Source: an uncultured Dyadobacter sp.
Lineage (GTDB): Bacteria > Bacteroidota > Bacteroidia > Cytophagales > Spirosomataceae
Length of the DNA stretch: 64,000 bases
Assembly: GCF_946482605.1 (NCBI RefSeq)
Contig: NZ_CAMLSE010000005.1
Location: 124,001 to 188,000, forward strand
Direction: 5' to 3'
Part shown: piece after piece, positions 7,689-17,054 of the stretch
Layout: the number at the start of each line of letters is the position of its first letter
How positions within the stretch are numbered: position 1 is the stretch's first letter
Made by a program: the position numbers and the translations under genes
Notes under the pieces: generated by a model
What the model was told of the DNA's origin: nothing
Databases searched by the model: none
Seen by the model: only the letters and a program-made list of their open reading frames with translations

Positions 7689-10661
7689 TTAGCTGCCGGC
7701 TTTTAAAAACGCGATCAATTGCGCCATTTCATCTTTGGTCATGGTTTGTTCCAACCCTTCCGGCATCAGCGAAAGCCCCGAGTTGGACAGCGATTTAATG
7801 TTCTTGCGGAGGACTGATTCCTGTGTACCAAAGGCCGTTTTCAAAGTAAGGCTGTTATCGGTTTCTGCCATAAGCCATCCCGAAAACGACCGGCCGTCGT
7901 TGGTCTCAACCGAAATCGCCTGGTATGCGGGATAAACCTCGTAGTTAGGCACCAGGATATGCAGCAGCAATGCGTCGGCTGGCTGGTTGCGCACACCGGT
8001 GAGATCCGGCCCTACTTTTCCGCCTTGCCCGGCATAGGTATGACATGCGGAACAGGCTTTTTCAAATATCGCTTTACCCGGTTTTGCATCGGCATTCGTA
8101 TTGAGTATAGCCCGGTAGTCCTGATAGATTTTCATCCTGCCGCCCCCTTCCAATTCTTTGAAAAGGTCATTAGCCCTGTCGCTAACTGCTTTTTCCTTGT
8201 GTTTCATCAGCCGCTGCCTGTCCATAGACGAAATTTCCGCGGAGGCAATCACGCCATTTTGTATTGCATTGAAAAGCACATCAATAAAGACCGGCTGGGA
8301 AACCAGGGCGGATACCACCGCCGATTTTACCCGGGGTGTATAGTTTGTCCAGATGTTTTTTTGTGTTAAAAAAGCCCCCCCGCGGGAATCGCCGAGGCGT
8401 GCCAATGCTGCCACGGCTTCAAGCTGTACTTCGGGAGGATTTTTTGCATCCATCAGTTTCCTGAGCACATTCCCGCTCTTATCAAAATCCGTGTAACCCA
8501 GGAACGCCGCGGCTGTAACACGCGAGCCGGCCGGTAATGCAGCATTCCGCGCCCGTGCCGAGGCCTGGCTAATGAATTGGTCGAGGCGTTGCTTTTCTGT
8601 TGGGGAAGCGTCGTCTCCCAGCAACGCATATAAAATACCTTTCGGGGATTTTTCAATTTCTGTCCGCCGGCTTATTCCCTCAGCCAAACCAAGCGCAGTT
8701 GAGATCCGGGAGCCGTAATCGCCCGGAACCGTGATCATATCTTTTAACAAAACACGGCAGTCGGCCAGCGAGGCGCCGTTTCCAAACAACTGGCCAAGAT
8801 CCTGCATAACAGCCGTAAATGCTTTCGGATTCACCTTTGATCTCGGGCGAAAAGCAGCCAGGAATTCCGGCAGCCGGTTACCGATCCCACTCAGTACTGC
8901 GGCCCTTACCCAGCGGTCGGCACCATCTCTTGCGGCAATCTGTGCCAATGAGGCAATGGCCTCCTTCCCTTCGATAAAACCCAACACCAGGGCGGCCGTA
9001 AAACGCACCCGTGCGGCTGGGTCGCTGGCAGCCGAGGTGAGGGGACTCATCAGTCCGGGATTTTTTTTGTATAAATGACCTGCCAGCAAAACCACATTTT
9101 CACGCACACCCGGCTCTTTGTCAGCCCAAGCAATTTTCAAAGTCGGCACATCGAGTGCTGTATAAGAATCCAGCAGCCACAACGCCCTAAGCCGGCTTTC
9201 AGGGATTTTCGAAGTAGTTACAATTTGTTTCAAAAGCGGGACTGCATCCGGTTCCCTTTTTTCGAGCAGAAGACGGTGGGCAGTCTGCCGCTCCCATTCC
9301 TCGGCCGACTGCAATGCAGCAACCTGCTCTTTCATTGTTCCAAACCGGGTAACCTGCTTTTTATCTTTGAAATTAGCATTAACAATCCTGTAAATCCGTC
9401 CGTCCGTTTTCCCGCTTTCAAAATCCAGCCCGCCCCGCGCCTCTTCTGGCACATAAGAAGGATGATCGATCACTTTTCTGTGCATATCGGCCACATACAA
9501 TGCGCCTTCGGGACCGTGCTGCAAAAACACTGGCCTGAACCATTCATCGGTGGATGCAAGAAACTCCTTGCCCTGGTAAGGTAATTCGGAGGTGAAAGAA
9601 ACTCCTTTCGGGGAAACGACCTGCCGTTGCACAAGATTTTGAGCCGACTCGCAGATAAAAACATTGCCCCGGTGGCCGGAAGTAAGTCCTGTACCATTGA
9701 ACACCATTACACCACTCGCAGAAGTGAACGTGCCCGTGTGCGACAAACCAATTAGTTTTGGTATAAATTCAGCAGAAGTTACTGCTCCGCTGATCGGAAA
9801 AACCGTAGCTTCCGCCTCAACTTTCGATACGTTTTCCGTGGTTTCTGTAAAAGGCAAATGCTGGTTCCGGCGCAAATACCACGGCTCCATCACGATCTGC
9901 CGCACCGGATGCCGGTTGGAGCAACCAAACCGCCGCCCGTATGCATCAAATGTCAGCCCGAACTGGCTTCTGCCACCAGTCGTTTCAAATTCAAATGTTT
10001 CGGGATTGAAACGAGAGTCGGATGCGGAAAATGAAACGGCCGCCCGCCCGGGATGCAGGGGCGATGTTACTTCCCCGCTATTGAGTCCGCTGGTAACATA
10101 TACCTGACCATCAAGTCCAAGCGTGGGATGGCTTACACGGATCTGGGCGGTTTGTTTGTTGCTAAAACCAGTCAGTACTACCTGTTTTACATCAGCCACA
10201 CCATCCCCGTCGGTATCTTTGAGATAATAAATGTCCGGCGCACAGGTGACAAAGACCCCGCCTTTCCAGACCATCAAACCGTTGGGATAAGTAAGCCCCG
10301 TCGCAAATTCGGAACGATGATCATACTTTCCGTCACCGTCGCGGTCTTCCAGCAGCGCGATCCTGCCCAGCGTGGTGGGCGTCCCTCCTTCGGCCGGGTC
10401 GGGATAGCCCCGGTCCTCAACCACATACATACGCCGGCTTTCATCAAAAGCCAACGCGACCGGGTCCACCACCAGCGGTTCCGCCGCGATCAGCTCAATG
10501 CGCAGACCGGGTTCCAGCCTGAAACTTTCCATCGCTTTTTTCAGCCGGGCGGAATCCGCAGAGGCATAAGATGAAGTGTTTTTAAAGCTATTTTCGCCAG
10601 TACCCGCCATCAGAAGCAGGAAAATCAGCGGGATAAGAGAAAGTTTGGCAGTGTAGTGCAT
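7689..10661 (-). CDS. PVC-type membrane-bound dehydrogenase-like protein with HEAT repeats and C-terminal cytochrome c
   Basis: A 990-residue secreted protein. After a signal peptide (about residues 1-20) comes a beta-propeller of the PVC-type dehydrogenase family, with [19 protein letters not shown] and the FGCSNRHPVRQ region. An alpha-helical HEAT-like stretch follows (about 480-800). The C-terminus is a cytochrome c domain with C870-x2-C873-H874 and a plausible Met ligand in LMPEG (M966). Members are abundant in Planctomycetes and Bacteroidota and are thought to oxidise sugars or alcohols, passing electrons to the fused heme. It lies 8 bp after the DUF1080 gene, which supports oxidation of a glycoside followed by cleavage. 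The substrate is unknown. Confidence 0.88.
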   Translation of the reverse strand: MHYTAKLSLIPLIFLLLMAGTGENSFKNTSSYASADSARLKKAMESFRLEPGLRIELIAAEPLVVDPVALAFDESRRMYVVEDRGYPDPAEGGTPTTLGRIALLEDRDGDGKYDHRSEFATGLTYPNGLMVWKGGVFVTCAPDIYYLKDTDGDGVADVKQVVLTGFSNKQTAQIRVSHPTLGLDGQVYVTSGLNSGEVTSPLHPGRAAVSFSASDSRFNPETFEFETTGGRSQFGLTFDAYGRRFGCSNRHPVRQIVMEPWYLRRNQHLPFTETTENVSKVEAEATVFPISGAVTSAEFIPKLIGLSHTGTFTSASGVMVFNGTGLTSGHRGNVFICESAQNLVQRQVVSPKGVSFTSELPYQGKEFLASTDEWFRPVFLQHGPEGALYVADMHRKVIDHPSYVPEEARGGLDFESGKTDGRIYRIVNANFKDKKQVTRFGTMKEQVAALQSAEEWERQTAHRLLLEKREPDAVPLLKQIVTTSKIPESRLRALWLLDSYTALDVPTLKIAWADKEPGVRENVVLLAGHLYKKNPGLMSPLTSAASDPAARVRFTAALVLGFIEGKEAIASLAQIAARDGADRWVRAAVLSGIGNRLPEFLAAFRPRSKVNPKAFTAVMQDLGQLFGNGASLADCRVLLKDMITVPGDYGSRISTALGLAEGISRRTEIEKSPKGILYALLGDDASPTEKQRLDQFISQASARARNAALPAGSRVTAAAFLGYTDFDKSGNVLRKLMDAKNPPEVQLEAVAALARLGDSRGGAFLTQKNIWTNYTPRVKSAVVSALVSQPVFIDVLFNAIQNGVIASAEISSMDRQRLMKHKEKAVSDRANDLFKELEGGGRMKIYQDYRAILNTNADAKPGKAIFEKACSACHTYAGQGGKVGPDLTGVRNQPADALLLHILVPNYEVYPAYQAISVETNDGRSFSGWLMAETDNSLTLKTAFGTQESVLRKNIKSLSNSGLSLMPEGLEQTMTKDEMAQLIAFLKAGS

Positions 10662-10669
10662 CGTTTTTC

Positions 10670-11503
10670 CTATTTCTTTATCAAAGGCGTCAGTTCCACC
10701 CTTCTCACAAACATTTCCGCTCCTTCTGACTGGATCTGGATCCGGCCGACCGATGGTTTTACGCGCATAGCCCTGTTCACCAGTACGCCATTGAGATAAA
10801 AATAAATATCATCGTCCATTGCGATCACCCTCACCTTGTTCCACTTCCCGACCGGCTTTTCGACATCTTTCGCTCCCCTGAAATCCTTCACATCTTTCCA
10901 CGCGGCATCACGGGCAAACCAGTTGATCCTGCCTTTATTGATCGTCACATTTTCTCCGCCCTCTTTGTAAATGTAGGCTCCGCCCTGTTTTTCGGGTGCA
11001 ACCGGGCAAGTGATGGAAAACTTGTAGCTACCATCGCCGACCACCAAAAAATCGCCCGTCCCTCCTTCAATAATCTGACATTCAATAGAGTACATCCAAT
11101 TCCCCGAAAATGCTCCATCTTTTCCCTGGGAATGGATCAGCACGCCGTTATCGCGGGCAGCGGTACCCCTGGGCGCATGGGTTTTGTCGCCCCACTTAAA
11201 TTCTACCACCAGGTCATAATCCTCATATTCTTTGTTTGTGGTAATGCATCCATATTCATAGCCCGAAATATGGATCTGTTTTTTCTCAACTTTAAAAACC
11301 TGATCCGGGTCTTTGTCGCGGCCCTGTTTATTCAGGTAGGTATACCAGCCGTCCAGATTTTTCCCGTTAAACAATGAGACGGTCCGCTGGCTGACGAGGT
11401 TATTGTTTTTCAGGGTTTCAGCGGCGGTCTGGGCGTAATGCAGTTGGGGCGTCGTGAAAAAAAGCGAAAGCAGAAAACAAAAAACAAGGTGGCTGTTTTT
11501 CAT
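10670..11503 (-). CDS. DUF1080 family protein (3-keto-glycoside hydrolase/lyase-like)
   Basis: A 277-residue protein with a signal peptide (core about residues 7-22, likely cut after HYAQ). The opening SLFNGKNLDGWY is the standard start of DUF1080, a concanavalin-like jelly roll. The family's YDLVVEFKWG strand and a GVLIHSQGK segment follow. Characterised Bacteroides members, as I recall, cleave glycosides after their C3 hydroxyl has been oxidised to a ketone. Here it sits between a putative glycosidase and a PVC-type dehydrogenase, and the cluster holds four Gfo/Idh oxidoreductases, so a keto-glycoside substrate is plausible. The exact linkage cannot be told. Confidence 0.87.
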   Translation of the reverse strand: MKNSHLVFCFLLSLFFTTPQLHYAQTAAETLKNNNLVSQRTVSLFNGKNLDGWYTYLNKQGRDKDPDQVFKVEKKQIHISGYEYGCITTNKEYEDYDLVVEFKWGDKTHAPRGTAARDNGVLIHSQGKDGAFSGNWMYSIECQIIEGGTGDFLVVGDGSYKFSITCPVAPEKQGGAYIYKEGGENVTINKGRINWFARDAAWKDVKDFRGAKDVEKPVGKWNKVRVIAMDDDIYFYLNGVLVNRAMRVKPSVGRIQIQSEGAEMFVRRVELTPLIKK

Positions 11504-11553
11504 GCAATTAACGGGTTTAGGTATGTATGGTTTAGGAAATCGCTATCGTATTA

Positions 11554-13932
11554 TTATTCTTCGGCTGCAAGAGGCAATTGTGTGTTCAAAGTATCTTGCA
11601 AAAGCAAGAGCTTTTCTTTCAGCGAATAAGGTGTGTACACATAATCTTGCTCAAATTGGAACCCCAGCCGCGAATCGTGTGTGGCCGCGATCAGCGAAAG
11701 TTTGGTTCGGGCAATTTCAGCCTCCACAATCTTCGCCATCTTCTTCAACATTTCGGCGGCTTTTTTACTGTCCTTTTCTTGTGCACGGCTAAACCGTAAT
11801 TCCTCAAATTCCAGCACCGCACAATTGCTCTCCATCATCCGGTGCAGATGCTCCGCCACAACAACCTCGGAAACTGCACGCTTTCTTTTCCATTCCGGGC
11901 TTTCCATAGCGGCGGCCCGATACAATTTCAGTCCTTCCTCCATTTCGGCGGCGGCCATTTTCAGGTGTTTCAGGAAAACGGGGAGCAACGCCACTTCTTT
12001 TGGAGCCACTATGCCGGTAGCGGCCCTCGCATATTGTTCGGCCCGGTTTGTCTTATTGGAAAAATCGGGATAAAAAACCATTCTAGACACGGTAAAGGGC
12101 CAGTATGGGTTCAACTCCCCGCCCAGGTAGCCCATCCAGCCTTCGTGGTCTGTCCAGGAATTGTGAAAAGTGGCAGTTCGGACGGGTGGTTCTTGAAAAA
12201 ACAATGGATTTCCGATCGCATTGTTGGTTCCCATATTAGGCCCCGTGTCCGGCACAAGACGGATCGCATTGTCAAAATGCTCCCAGGCCTTCAGTACTTT
12301 TTCCTGCTGCGCCTCCCCGAACAACCGGGAGGCCATCGCGCCGAGAAGTTCCTGGAATGACATGGAATTGTCCCAGCAGGTCCAGTAGCGGAGTTCTGCA
12401 ATGAAATTCGGGGTGTAGCCGCTGCTCCAACTTTCCAATGTGCCGTTCACGCCATAGGCCTGTAATGCATCGTAACGCTTGCGCCATTGCCCGGGAAAAG
12501 GCAGGTAGGGAATGGTACCGAACTGCCAGCTGGCGAAAGTGTCCACTTTGGAATACACCTTCATGGACCGCCCATTTGCCTCCCCGATCTGCGCCTGCGT
12601 AACCTCCGCCGGCCCTACCTGCGACAGCGAATAATCGCGCAGATAGCCCTGCATGCCATCCAGTTCAAAGCCCTTTCCGTTTTCCCAGGTCAGCATCGGG
12701 ATCGCGTCGGCAGGCAGCTGCTGGATAAAATATTTTTTTAGTTTGGTGTTCTGCGGACGAAAATCAATGTTGTATTCCCAGGCCAGTATTTCTGTCTCAG
12801 GGTTAACTTTATGACATTCTTCGGTCACCATCGCAATCGCCTTACTCCAGTTCCTTGCCCAGTCCTGCACATGTTCTTCATCGGCTCCGTGCAGTCCGCC
12901 CCATTTTTTGTACCAAAATCCTTCGGTGAGCAATACATACCCTTTGATCAGGGGAAATTCTTTGATGATATCCCGGACCAGCTTGCGCAGCCCGGCTTCA
13001 CTTTCGGGTGTTCCGGTATATTGGTAAATAATCGGCGTGTAAACTTTAATACCAAATTTCCCCGCGCGGCTAATCAGGTCGTGGATCTTCGCCGGGTCCT
13101 GCTTACGGACCTTATGGAGCAATCTTGCATAAAAATCGGTAGAATTTTCAGCGGTGGTACGGTCACCGTTCGGGTTGGCGTATACCGAGGCAAAAATCCC
13201 GTCGAAACCATTGTGTGCCATCGCAGAAAGGATCTGGTCGGGCCATTCCATCCAGCCCATACCTGAAAGCGCCATTCGCCTCTGATAGAGACTTTGGCGG
13301 CTAACTTTCAGTTCTTTGGGTAAAAAAGGGCCTTCCCGAAGGTTCATCCTGGCCTGAAGATTATAAAGCCCATGCAGCACGCCATGATCATCATAACCGC
13401 AAACAACGAGCCCTTTGGGCGTTTTTACCAAAGCATAACTTTTCGTGCCTTTGAGCTGTTTTCCGTATTCCGGCAATTGGTGCCGCGTTCCTATCAGTAC
13501 TACGTTGTCGCCGCTTTTGACTCCTTTCCATGATTTACGCAGGTCGGTCTGGCTGTCGACTTCCATAGCAGTTTTCAGATAGTCTTTAAAATCCTTCACC
13601 GCACCTTTGATCAGATCAGAATTATCCTCGACATAACAGAGCCTCACATCCTTGTCCAGTGCAAATTCAGTATGCAACGGCATGGCACCGGGGGCTTTCG
13701 CCAGCTGATGCAAAGCGGATTCCCTGATCCGCTGCTGGTAGCCAAAAGGTTTGTCAACAGGCAATACCCGCTCCACTTCGCGCGCAAACGACTCGGTAGT
13801 AAATGCAATTTCCCGCGGGTTTTCGCCCACGGGCAAATTGACCTGTTGCGATGCTTCTGCCAGCATCGCAGCACCCGCAACACCTATTCCGGTAGCGCCG
13901 AGAAACTTCCTCCGGCTAAGATTTTTATACAT
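11554..13932 (-). CDS. Tat-exported glycoside-hydrolase-like protein (alpha-glucuronidase/GH20-like architecture)
   Basis: A 792-residue protein beginning SRRKFLGATGIGVAGAAML, a textbook Tat signal. Residues about 60-200 resemble the zincin-like N-domain that precedes GH20, GH67 and GH84 barrels (VVLIGTRHQLPEYG, KGLVVCGYDDHGVLHGLY). A TIM barrel follows (about 215-520) with VLLTEGFWYKKWGG, where E may be catalytic, and ILAWEYNID. The tail is helical. It is related in layout to the protein at 3886-6210, which lacks the clear N-domain and has a CPRC cluster instead. It lies 50 bp before the DUF1080 gene. Glycosidase activity is inferred from fold-like motifs; the family is unassigned. Confidence 0.78.
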   Translation of the reverse strand: MYKNLSRRKFLGATGIGVAGAAMLAEASQQVNLPVGENPREIAFTTESFAREVERVLPVDKPFGYQQRIRESALHQLAKAPGAMPLHTEFALDKDVRLCYVEDNSDLIKGAVKDFKDYLKTAMEVDSQTDLRKSWKGVKSGDNVVLIGTRHQLPEYGKQLKGTKSYALVKTPKGLVVCGYDDHGVLHGLYNLQARMNLREGPFLPKELKVSRQSLYQRRMALSGMGWMEWPDQILSAMAHNGFDGIFASVYANPNGDRTTAENSTDFYARLLHKVRKQDPAKIHDLISRAGKFGIKVYTPIIYQYTGTPESEAGLRKLVRDIIKEFPLIKGYVLLTEGFWYKKWGGLHGADEEHVQDWARNWSKAIAMVTEECHKVNPETEILAWEYNIDFRPQNTKLKKYFIQQLPADAIPMLTWENGKGFELDGMQGYLRDYSLSQVGPAEVTQAQIGEANGRSMKVYSKVDTFASWQFGTIPYLPFPGQWRKRYDALQAYGVNGTLESWSSGYTPNFIAELRYWTCWDNSMSFQELLGAMASRLFGEAQQEKVLKAWEHFDNAIRLVPDTGPNMGTNNAIGNPLFFQEPPVRTATFHNSWTDHEGWMGYLGGELNPYWPFTVSRMVFYPDFSNKTNRAEQYARAATGIVAPKEVALLPVFLKHLKMAAAEMEEGLKLYRAAAMESPEWKRKRAVSEVVVAEHLHRMMESNCAVLEFEELRFSRAQEKDSKKAAEMLKKMAKIVEAEIARTKLSLIAATHDSRLGFQFEQDYVYTPYSLKEKLLLLQDTLNTQLPLAAEE

Positions 13933-13991
13933 AATTGGTCAGCTCATCAACATTAAAAAGGTTTTTCGAACAATGTAATACCCATTGAAAA

Positions 13992-15017
13992 TTATGCGCT
14001 CCGGTAACCCAGACCCTTACCAAAATCCAGGCATTCCTCCCACGCAATGATGCTTTCCGAAGCATTGGAATCTAAAAGACTTCTGGCGGCCACAGAAACA
14101 CCTGAAAGAAGGCTTTTTTCCATCTCCCAGTCTTCATGTACACCAGCCAGCACACCCGCTGCAAAGGCATCGCCGGCACCCACGGTGCCTTTTACCAGCG
14201 CTGGCGGCATATCGATACCGGGTTGAAAAATTTGCTTTCCGTCCTTACCGACAGCAATGGCCCCTTCGGGAAAATGCAGTATCACCCACTTCAAAACCCC
14301 CATGTCCAGGATAGCCTCCGCGGCCCGGTAACCTTCTGAAACAGATACCATACCGCCTGCATCGACGAGCTCAATGCCGGTCAACATTTTGGCTTCCAAC
14401 TCATTGATAAACAGCATATCGATAAATGGCAAAGAAGGTGGGATGATAGTAGTATACCGGTCGGACTGCTCGCTGACGATATCCGCCGAGGTGATAAAGC
14501 CAGCGTTTTTTGCCTGCTGCAAAACCCTTGCCGCACCCGACATGCCGTCCTGCCCCAGTTCATCCAGTTTATCCAGCAATAGCAGGTAGCCCAGATGAAA
14601 TATTTTGGCCTGCGAAAAGGAGAAATCAAAATCGCCCGTATCCAGGAATGCATTGGTGCCCCGGTAATGAAAGAAAGTGCGTCGGCCGGTTTCGGAAACC
14701 GTCATTACATCGGTATAGGACGTTTCTACGCCTGGCAGCACTTTTATCTGTCGGGAGTCGATACCCATGCTGCTACACTGTCGTATGATCTCATCGCCTT
14801 TTTCATCATTTCCAATGGCTCCTATGCCTTCCAGCGGAAAAGAAACTTTCATTTTATGGAGCGCCTTCAATACATTGAAAGGCGCCCCGCCATTGCCCGA
14901 ATCCTGATGCAGAATGTTGGCCAGCGCATTCTCTTGTGGGTAACAATGGATTATTTTGATAAAATCAATAATCCAGTTCCCGCCTGCCAGTACGCCTCTT
15001 CTTTTGTTCTTTTCCAT
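13992..15017 (-). CDS. PfkB family carbohydrate kinase
   Basis: A 341-residue cytoplasmic kinase of the ribokinase/PfkB superfamily. The sugar-binding N-terminal signature appears as DSGNGGAPFNVLKALHKM, and the ATP site and catalytic base as KGTVGAGDAFAAGVLAG, with the aspartate of GAGD as base. It would phosphorylate a sugar or sugar-acid hydroxyl. The gene sits 3 bp after a Gfo/Idh oxidoreductase and one gene after a class I aldolase. That is the arrangement expected if its phosphorylated product is cleaved by the aldolase. Relatives act on fructose, KDG, tagatose-6-P and inosine, so the substrate cannot be assigned. Confidence 0.9.
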   Translation of the reverse strand: MEKNKRRGVLAGGNWIIDFIKIIHCYPQENALANILHQDSGNGGAPFNVLKALHKMKVSFPLEGIGAIGNDEKGDEIIRQCSSMGIDSRQIKVLPGVETSYTDVMTVSETGRRTFFHYRGTNAFLDTGDFDFSFSQAKIFHLGYLLLLDKLDELGQDGMSGAARVLQQAKNAGFITSADIVSEQSDRYTTIIPPSLPFIDMLFINELEAKMLTGIELVDAGGMVSVSEGYRAAEAILDMGVLKWVILHFPEGAIAVGKDGKQIFQPGIDMPPALVKGTVGAGDAFAAGVLAGVHEDWEMEKSLLSGVSVAARSLLDSNASESIIAWEECLDFGKGLGYRSA

Positions 15018-15020
15018 ACG

Positions 15021-16157
15021 TCAATCATATGCTATTTCCACCGCTGATCTCGACTCGTGCGATCGAAGCGCGCTTTCAAAAAGCCTGTGGCTCATCATCG
15101 CTTCCCGGGGCGTAACGCAACCAAAACGGTTGTTGAGCAATCCTTCCCGCTCCGCGAAATAGGCCGCCAGCATTTGCATAAAACAGTCTGAGAAACCGGC
15201 TTCGAATATGGAGCCCGTGATCGTCGGAAATGCAACCTGAAAACCCAGATCGGTCCGTTGCCAGGTTTGCTCCTTGCCCCTGCTGAACGTCCATAGTGCT
15301 TTGGTATCCTTGGTATTGAACTTCACCCCGCCCTGGGTCCCATATATTTCAATGTACCAGGAATTCGTTTCGCCGGGAGCCAGCCGTTTCATTTCCAGCA
15401 TCATCGGAATTTCTTCGCCTTCCACATCGATTGTCGTTGACAGGGTGGCATTGTTCCAGGTATCGCATTCGCCCCAGCCGCCTTTTCCGTCGGGGCGTGT
15501 GGTGATTATTTTTTGCAGCTGCGCAAAAACGCGTTTCGGTACCCAGCCCATTCTCAGCGGAATATGCAGCACATGCATCCCGAGATCGCCCATCACGCCT
15601 ATATTCCCGCAGTACTGCGACTGCCGTTTCCAGTTGATCGGTTTGAGAGGGTCCATGTCGCTGGAATGGCAGAACCCCGCTTTGATATCGATGATCTTGC
15701 CGATCCGCCCCGACTGAACTTCCGCAATAACCCGCTGCGCACCAGGCAAAAAAGGCATTTCCGAACTGCATCTCACAAACCTGCCAAGCCGGTCAGCCGT
15801 TTCACTAATTTCCTTTGCTGAGTCGAGGTCTATACCAAAAGGTTTTTCTGCGAGCAGATCCTTGCCAGCTTCCAGGACTTCCGTGTAATATTTTTTATGC
15901 AAATTGTGCGGCAGCGCGACATATATCACCGACAAATCCGGCGAAGCCAGCAACTCTTTGTAGTCCGTCGTACGCAAATCCACCGAGGGCACATTTTCGT
16001 ACCATGTCAGGGCATTGACGTTAAGGTCGCAGACTGCCTTTAATTCTACTTTTACAGGATACTCGTTCAATGCAAACCACCTTCCGAGCGCGCTGGCGAC
16101 CTCCTTACCCATCAACCCACCACCGATTATCCCGACATTTACTGTTCTCTGTTTCAT
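15021..16157 (-). CDS. Gfo/Idh/MocA family oxidoreductase (cytoplasmic)
   Basis: A 378-residue NAD(P)-dependent dehydrogenase. The Rossmann motif GIIGGGLMGKEVA lies at the N-terminus, and the catalytic lysine sits in LLAEKPFG. The C-terminal domain has GDLGMHVLHIPLRMG, where the histidine usually faces the substrate. It has no signal peptide, unlike the two shorter paralogs in this cluster. It is tightly packed between the aldolase (5 bp) and the kinase (3 bp), so the three probably make one cytoplasmic module of oxidation, phosphorylation and aldol cleavage. Substrate unknown. Confidence 0.9.
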   Translation of the reverse strand: MKQRTVNVGIIGGGLMGKEVASALGRWFALNEYPVKVELKAVCDLNVNALTWYENVPSVDLRTTDYKELLASPDLSVIYVALPHNLHKKYYTEVLEAGKDLLAEKPFGIDLDSAKEISETADRLGRFVRCSSEMPFLPGAQRVIAEVQSGRIGKIIDIKAGFCHSSDMDPLKPINWKRQSQYCGNIGVMGDLGMHVLHIPLRMGWVPKRVFAQLQKIITTRPDGKGGWGECDTWNNATLSTTIDVEGEEIPMMLEMKRLAPGETNSWYIEIYGTQGGVKFNTKDTKALWTFSRGKEQTWQRTDLGFQVAFPTITGSIFEAGFSDCFMQMLAAYFAEREGLLNNRFGCVTPREAMMSHRLFESALRSHESRSAVEIAYD

Positions 16158-16162
16158 CGGTT

Positions 16163-16990
16163 TTATATCAGGTTGATCACATCCTTGGGCTCCGCATTGT
16201 CGTGGACAATCGCCATCAATGCACGAGTCATACCGCCCGGATTGGCGTGCTGGACTACGTTACGGCCGTATACAATGCCTTTTGCACCCTGTTTCATCAG
16301 CCGGTAGGTCCGGTCGAGGATCTCTTCGTCGCTGGCCCTGCCGCCTCCCCGTACCAGGATCGGCACCGAACCGGCGATCTCCACTACTTTGTGATACTCC
16401 TCCACATCATCGGTAGGGTCCGCCTTGATCAGATCCGCGCCCAGTTCAACCGCCTGTCTCACCATCGGCGTGATGAGTTTGATATTTCCATCCACCATAT
16501 AACCTCCCGCTTCCTGATTCGGCCTGAAAACCAGCGGCTCGATCATTAAGGGCATAGAATAAAAATCGCAGAGCGGTTTTAGTTTCAGGATATTCTGGAT
16601 ACAATGGTCTGTGACTTCCGGCGCGCCCGGAATTCGGAAAAGATTAACCACGACGCAGGCCGCATCCAGCCTTACCGCCTGCAACACAGGCTCTTCGATG
16701 ATCCGGCTGTACAATACGTCCGGGAGTTCCGACCCGTAGACATTGGCTACGTCCGTGCGCAGCACCAGGGCTGGTTTGCTTTTTCCCGGCACCGATTGCA
16801 GGTGATGCGCCTGCCCAACCGTGAGTTGTATGGCGTCGGGATCGGCATCGATCAGCACTTTTACCGACTTTTCTATATTTTCAATGCCTGGCAAAAATGA
16901 GGATTCACAAAAGAACCCGTGGTCGATCGCCACATCAAAACATTTACCCGATTTTGCATTAAACAACCTGTTGATTCTGCTCGCTTTCAT
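16163..16990 (-). CDS. Class I aldolase of the DhnA/LacD/LsrF type
   Basis: A 275-residue TIM-barrel aldolase. The N-terminal AIDHGFF (D23, H24) matches the opening acid/base segment of DhnA-type fructose-bisphosphate aldolases. GADLIKADPTDD supplies the Schiff-base lysine K189. Near the C-terminus VRGGGRASDEEI and IVYGRNVVQHANPGGM form the phosphate-binding loops. The family includes archaeal-type FBP aldolase, LsrF and related enzymes acting on phosphorylated ketoses. With the PfkB kinase two genes downstream, the likely role is cleavage of a phosphorylated keto-sugar from this pathway. No signal peptide. Confidence 0.87.
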   Translation of the reverse strand: MKASRINRLFNAKSGKCFDVAIDHGFFCESSFLPGIENIEKSVKVLIDADPDAIQLTVGQAHHLQSVPGKSKPALVLRTDVANVYGSELPDVLYSRIIEEPVLQAVRLDAACVVVNLFRIPGAPEVTDHCIQNILKLKPLCDFYSMPLMIEPLVFRPNQEAGGYMVDGNIKLITPMVRQAVELGADLIKADPTDDVEEYHKVVEIAGSVPILVRGGGRASDEEILDRTYRLMKQGAKGIVYGRNVVQHANPGGMTRALMAIVHDNAEPKDVINLI

Positions 16991-17054
16991 ATTGTACTGA
17001 ATTTAAACTGACTGTAATTTTTAAATCTGCGGACATTGTTTCCATGCACGCCGC

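Noticed and set aside
6339..7706. 455-codon open frame on the plus strand opposite the ceramidase-like gene
   Set aside because: It is antisense to a gene with intact family motifs and a signal peptide. The translated product is rich in basic and rare residues and has no recognisable domain.
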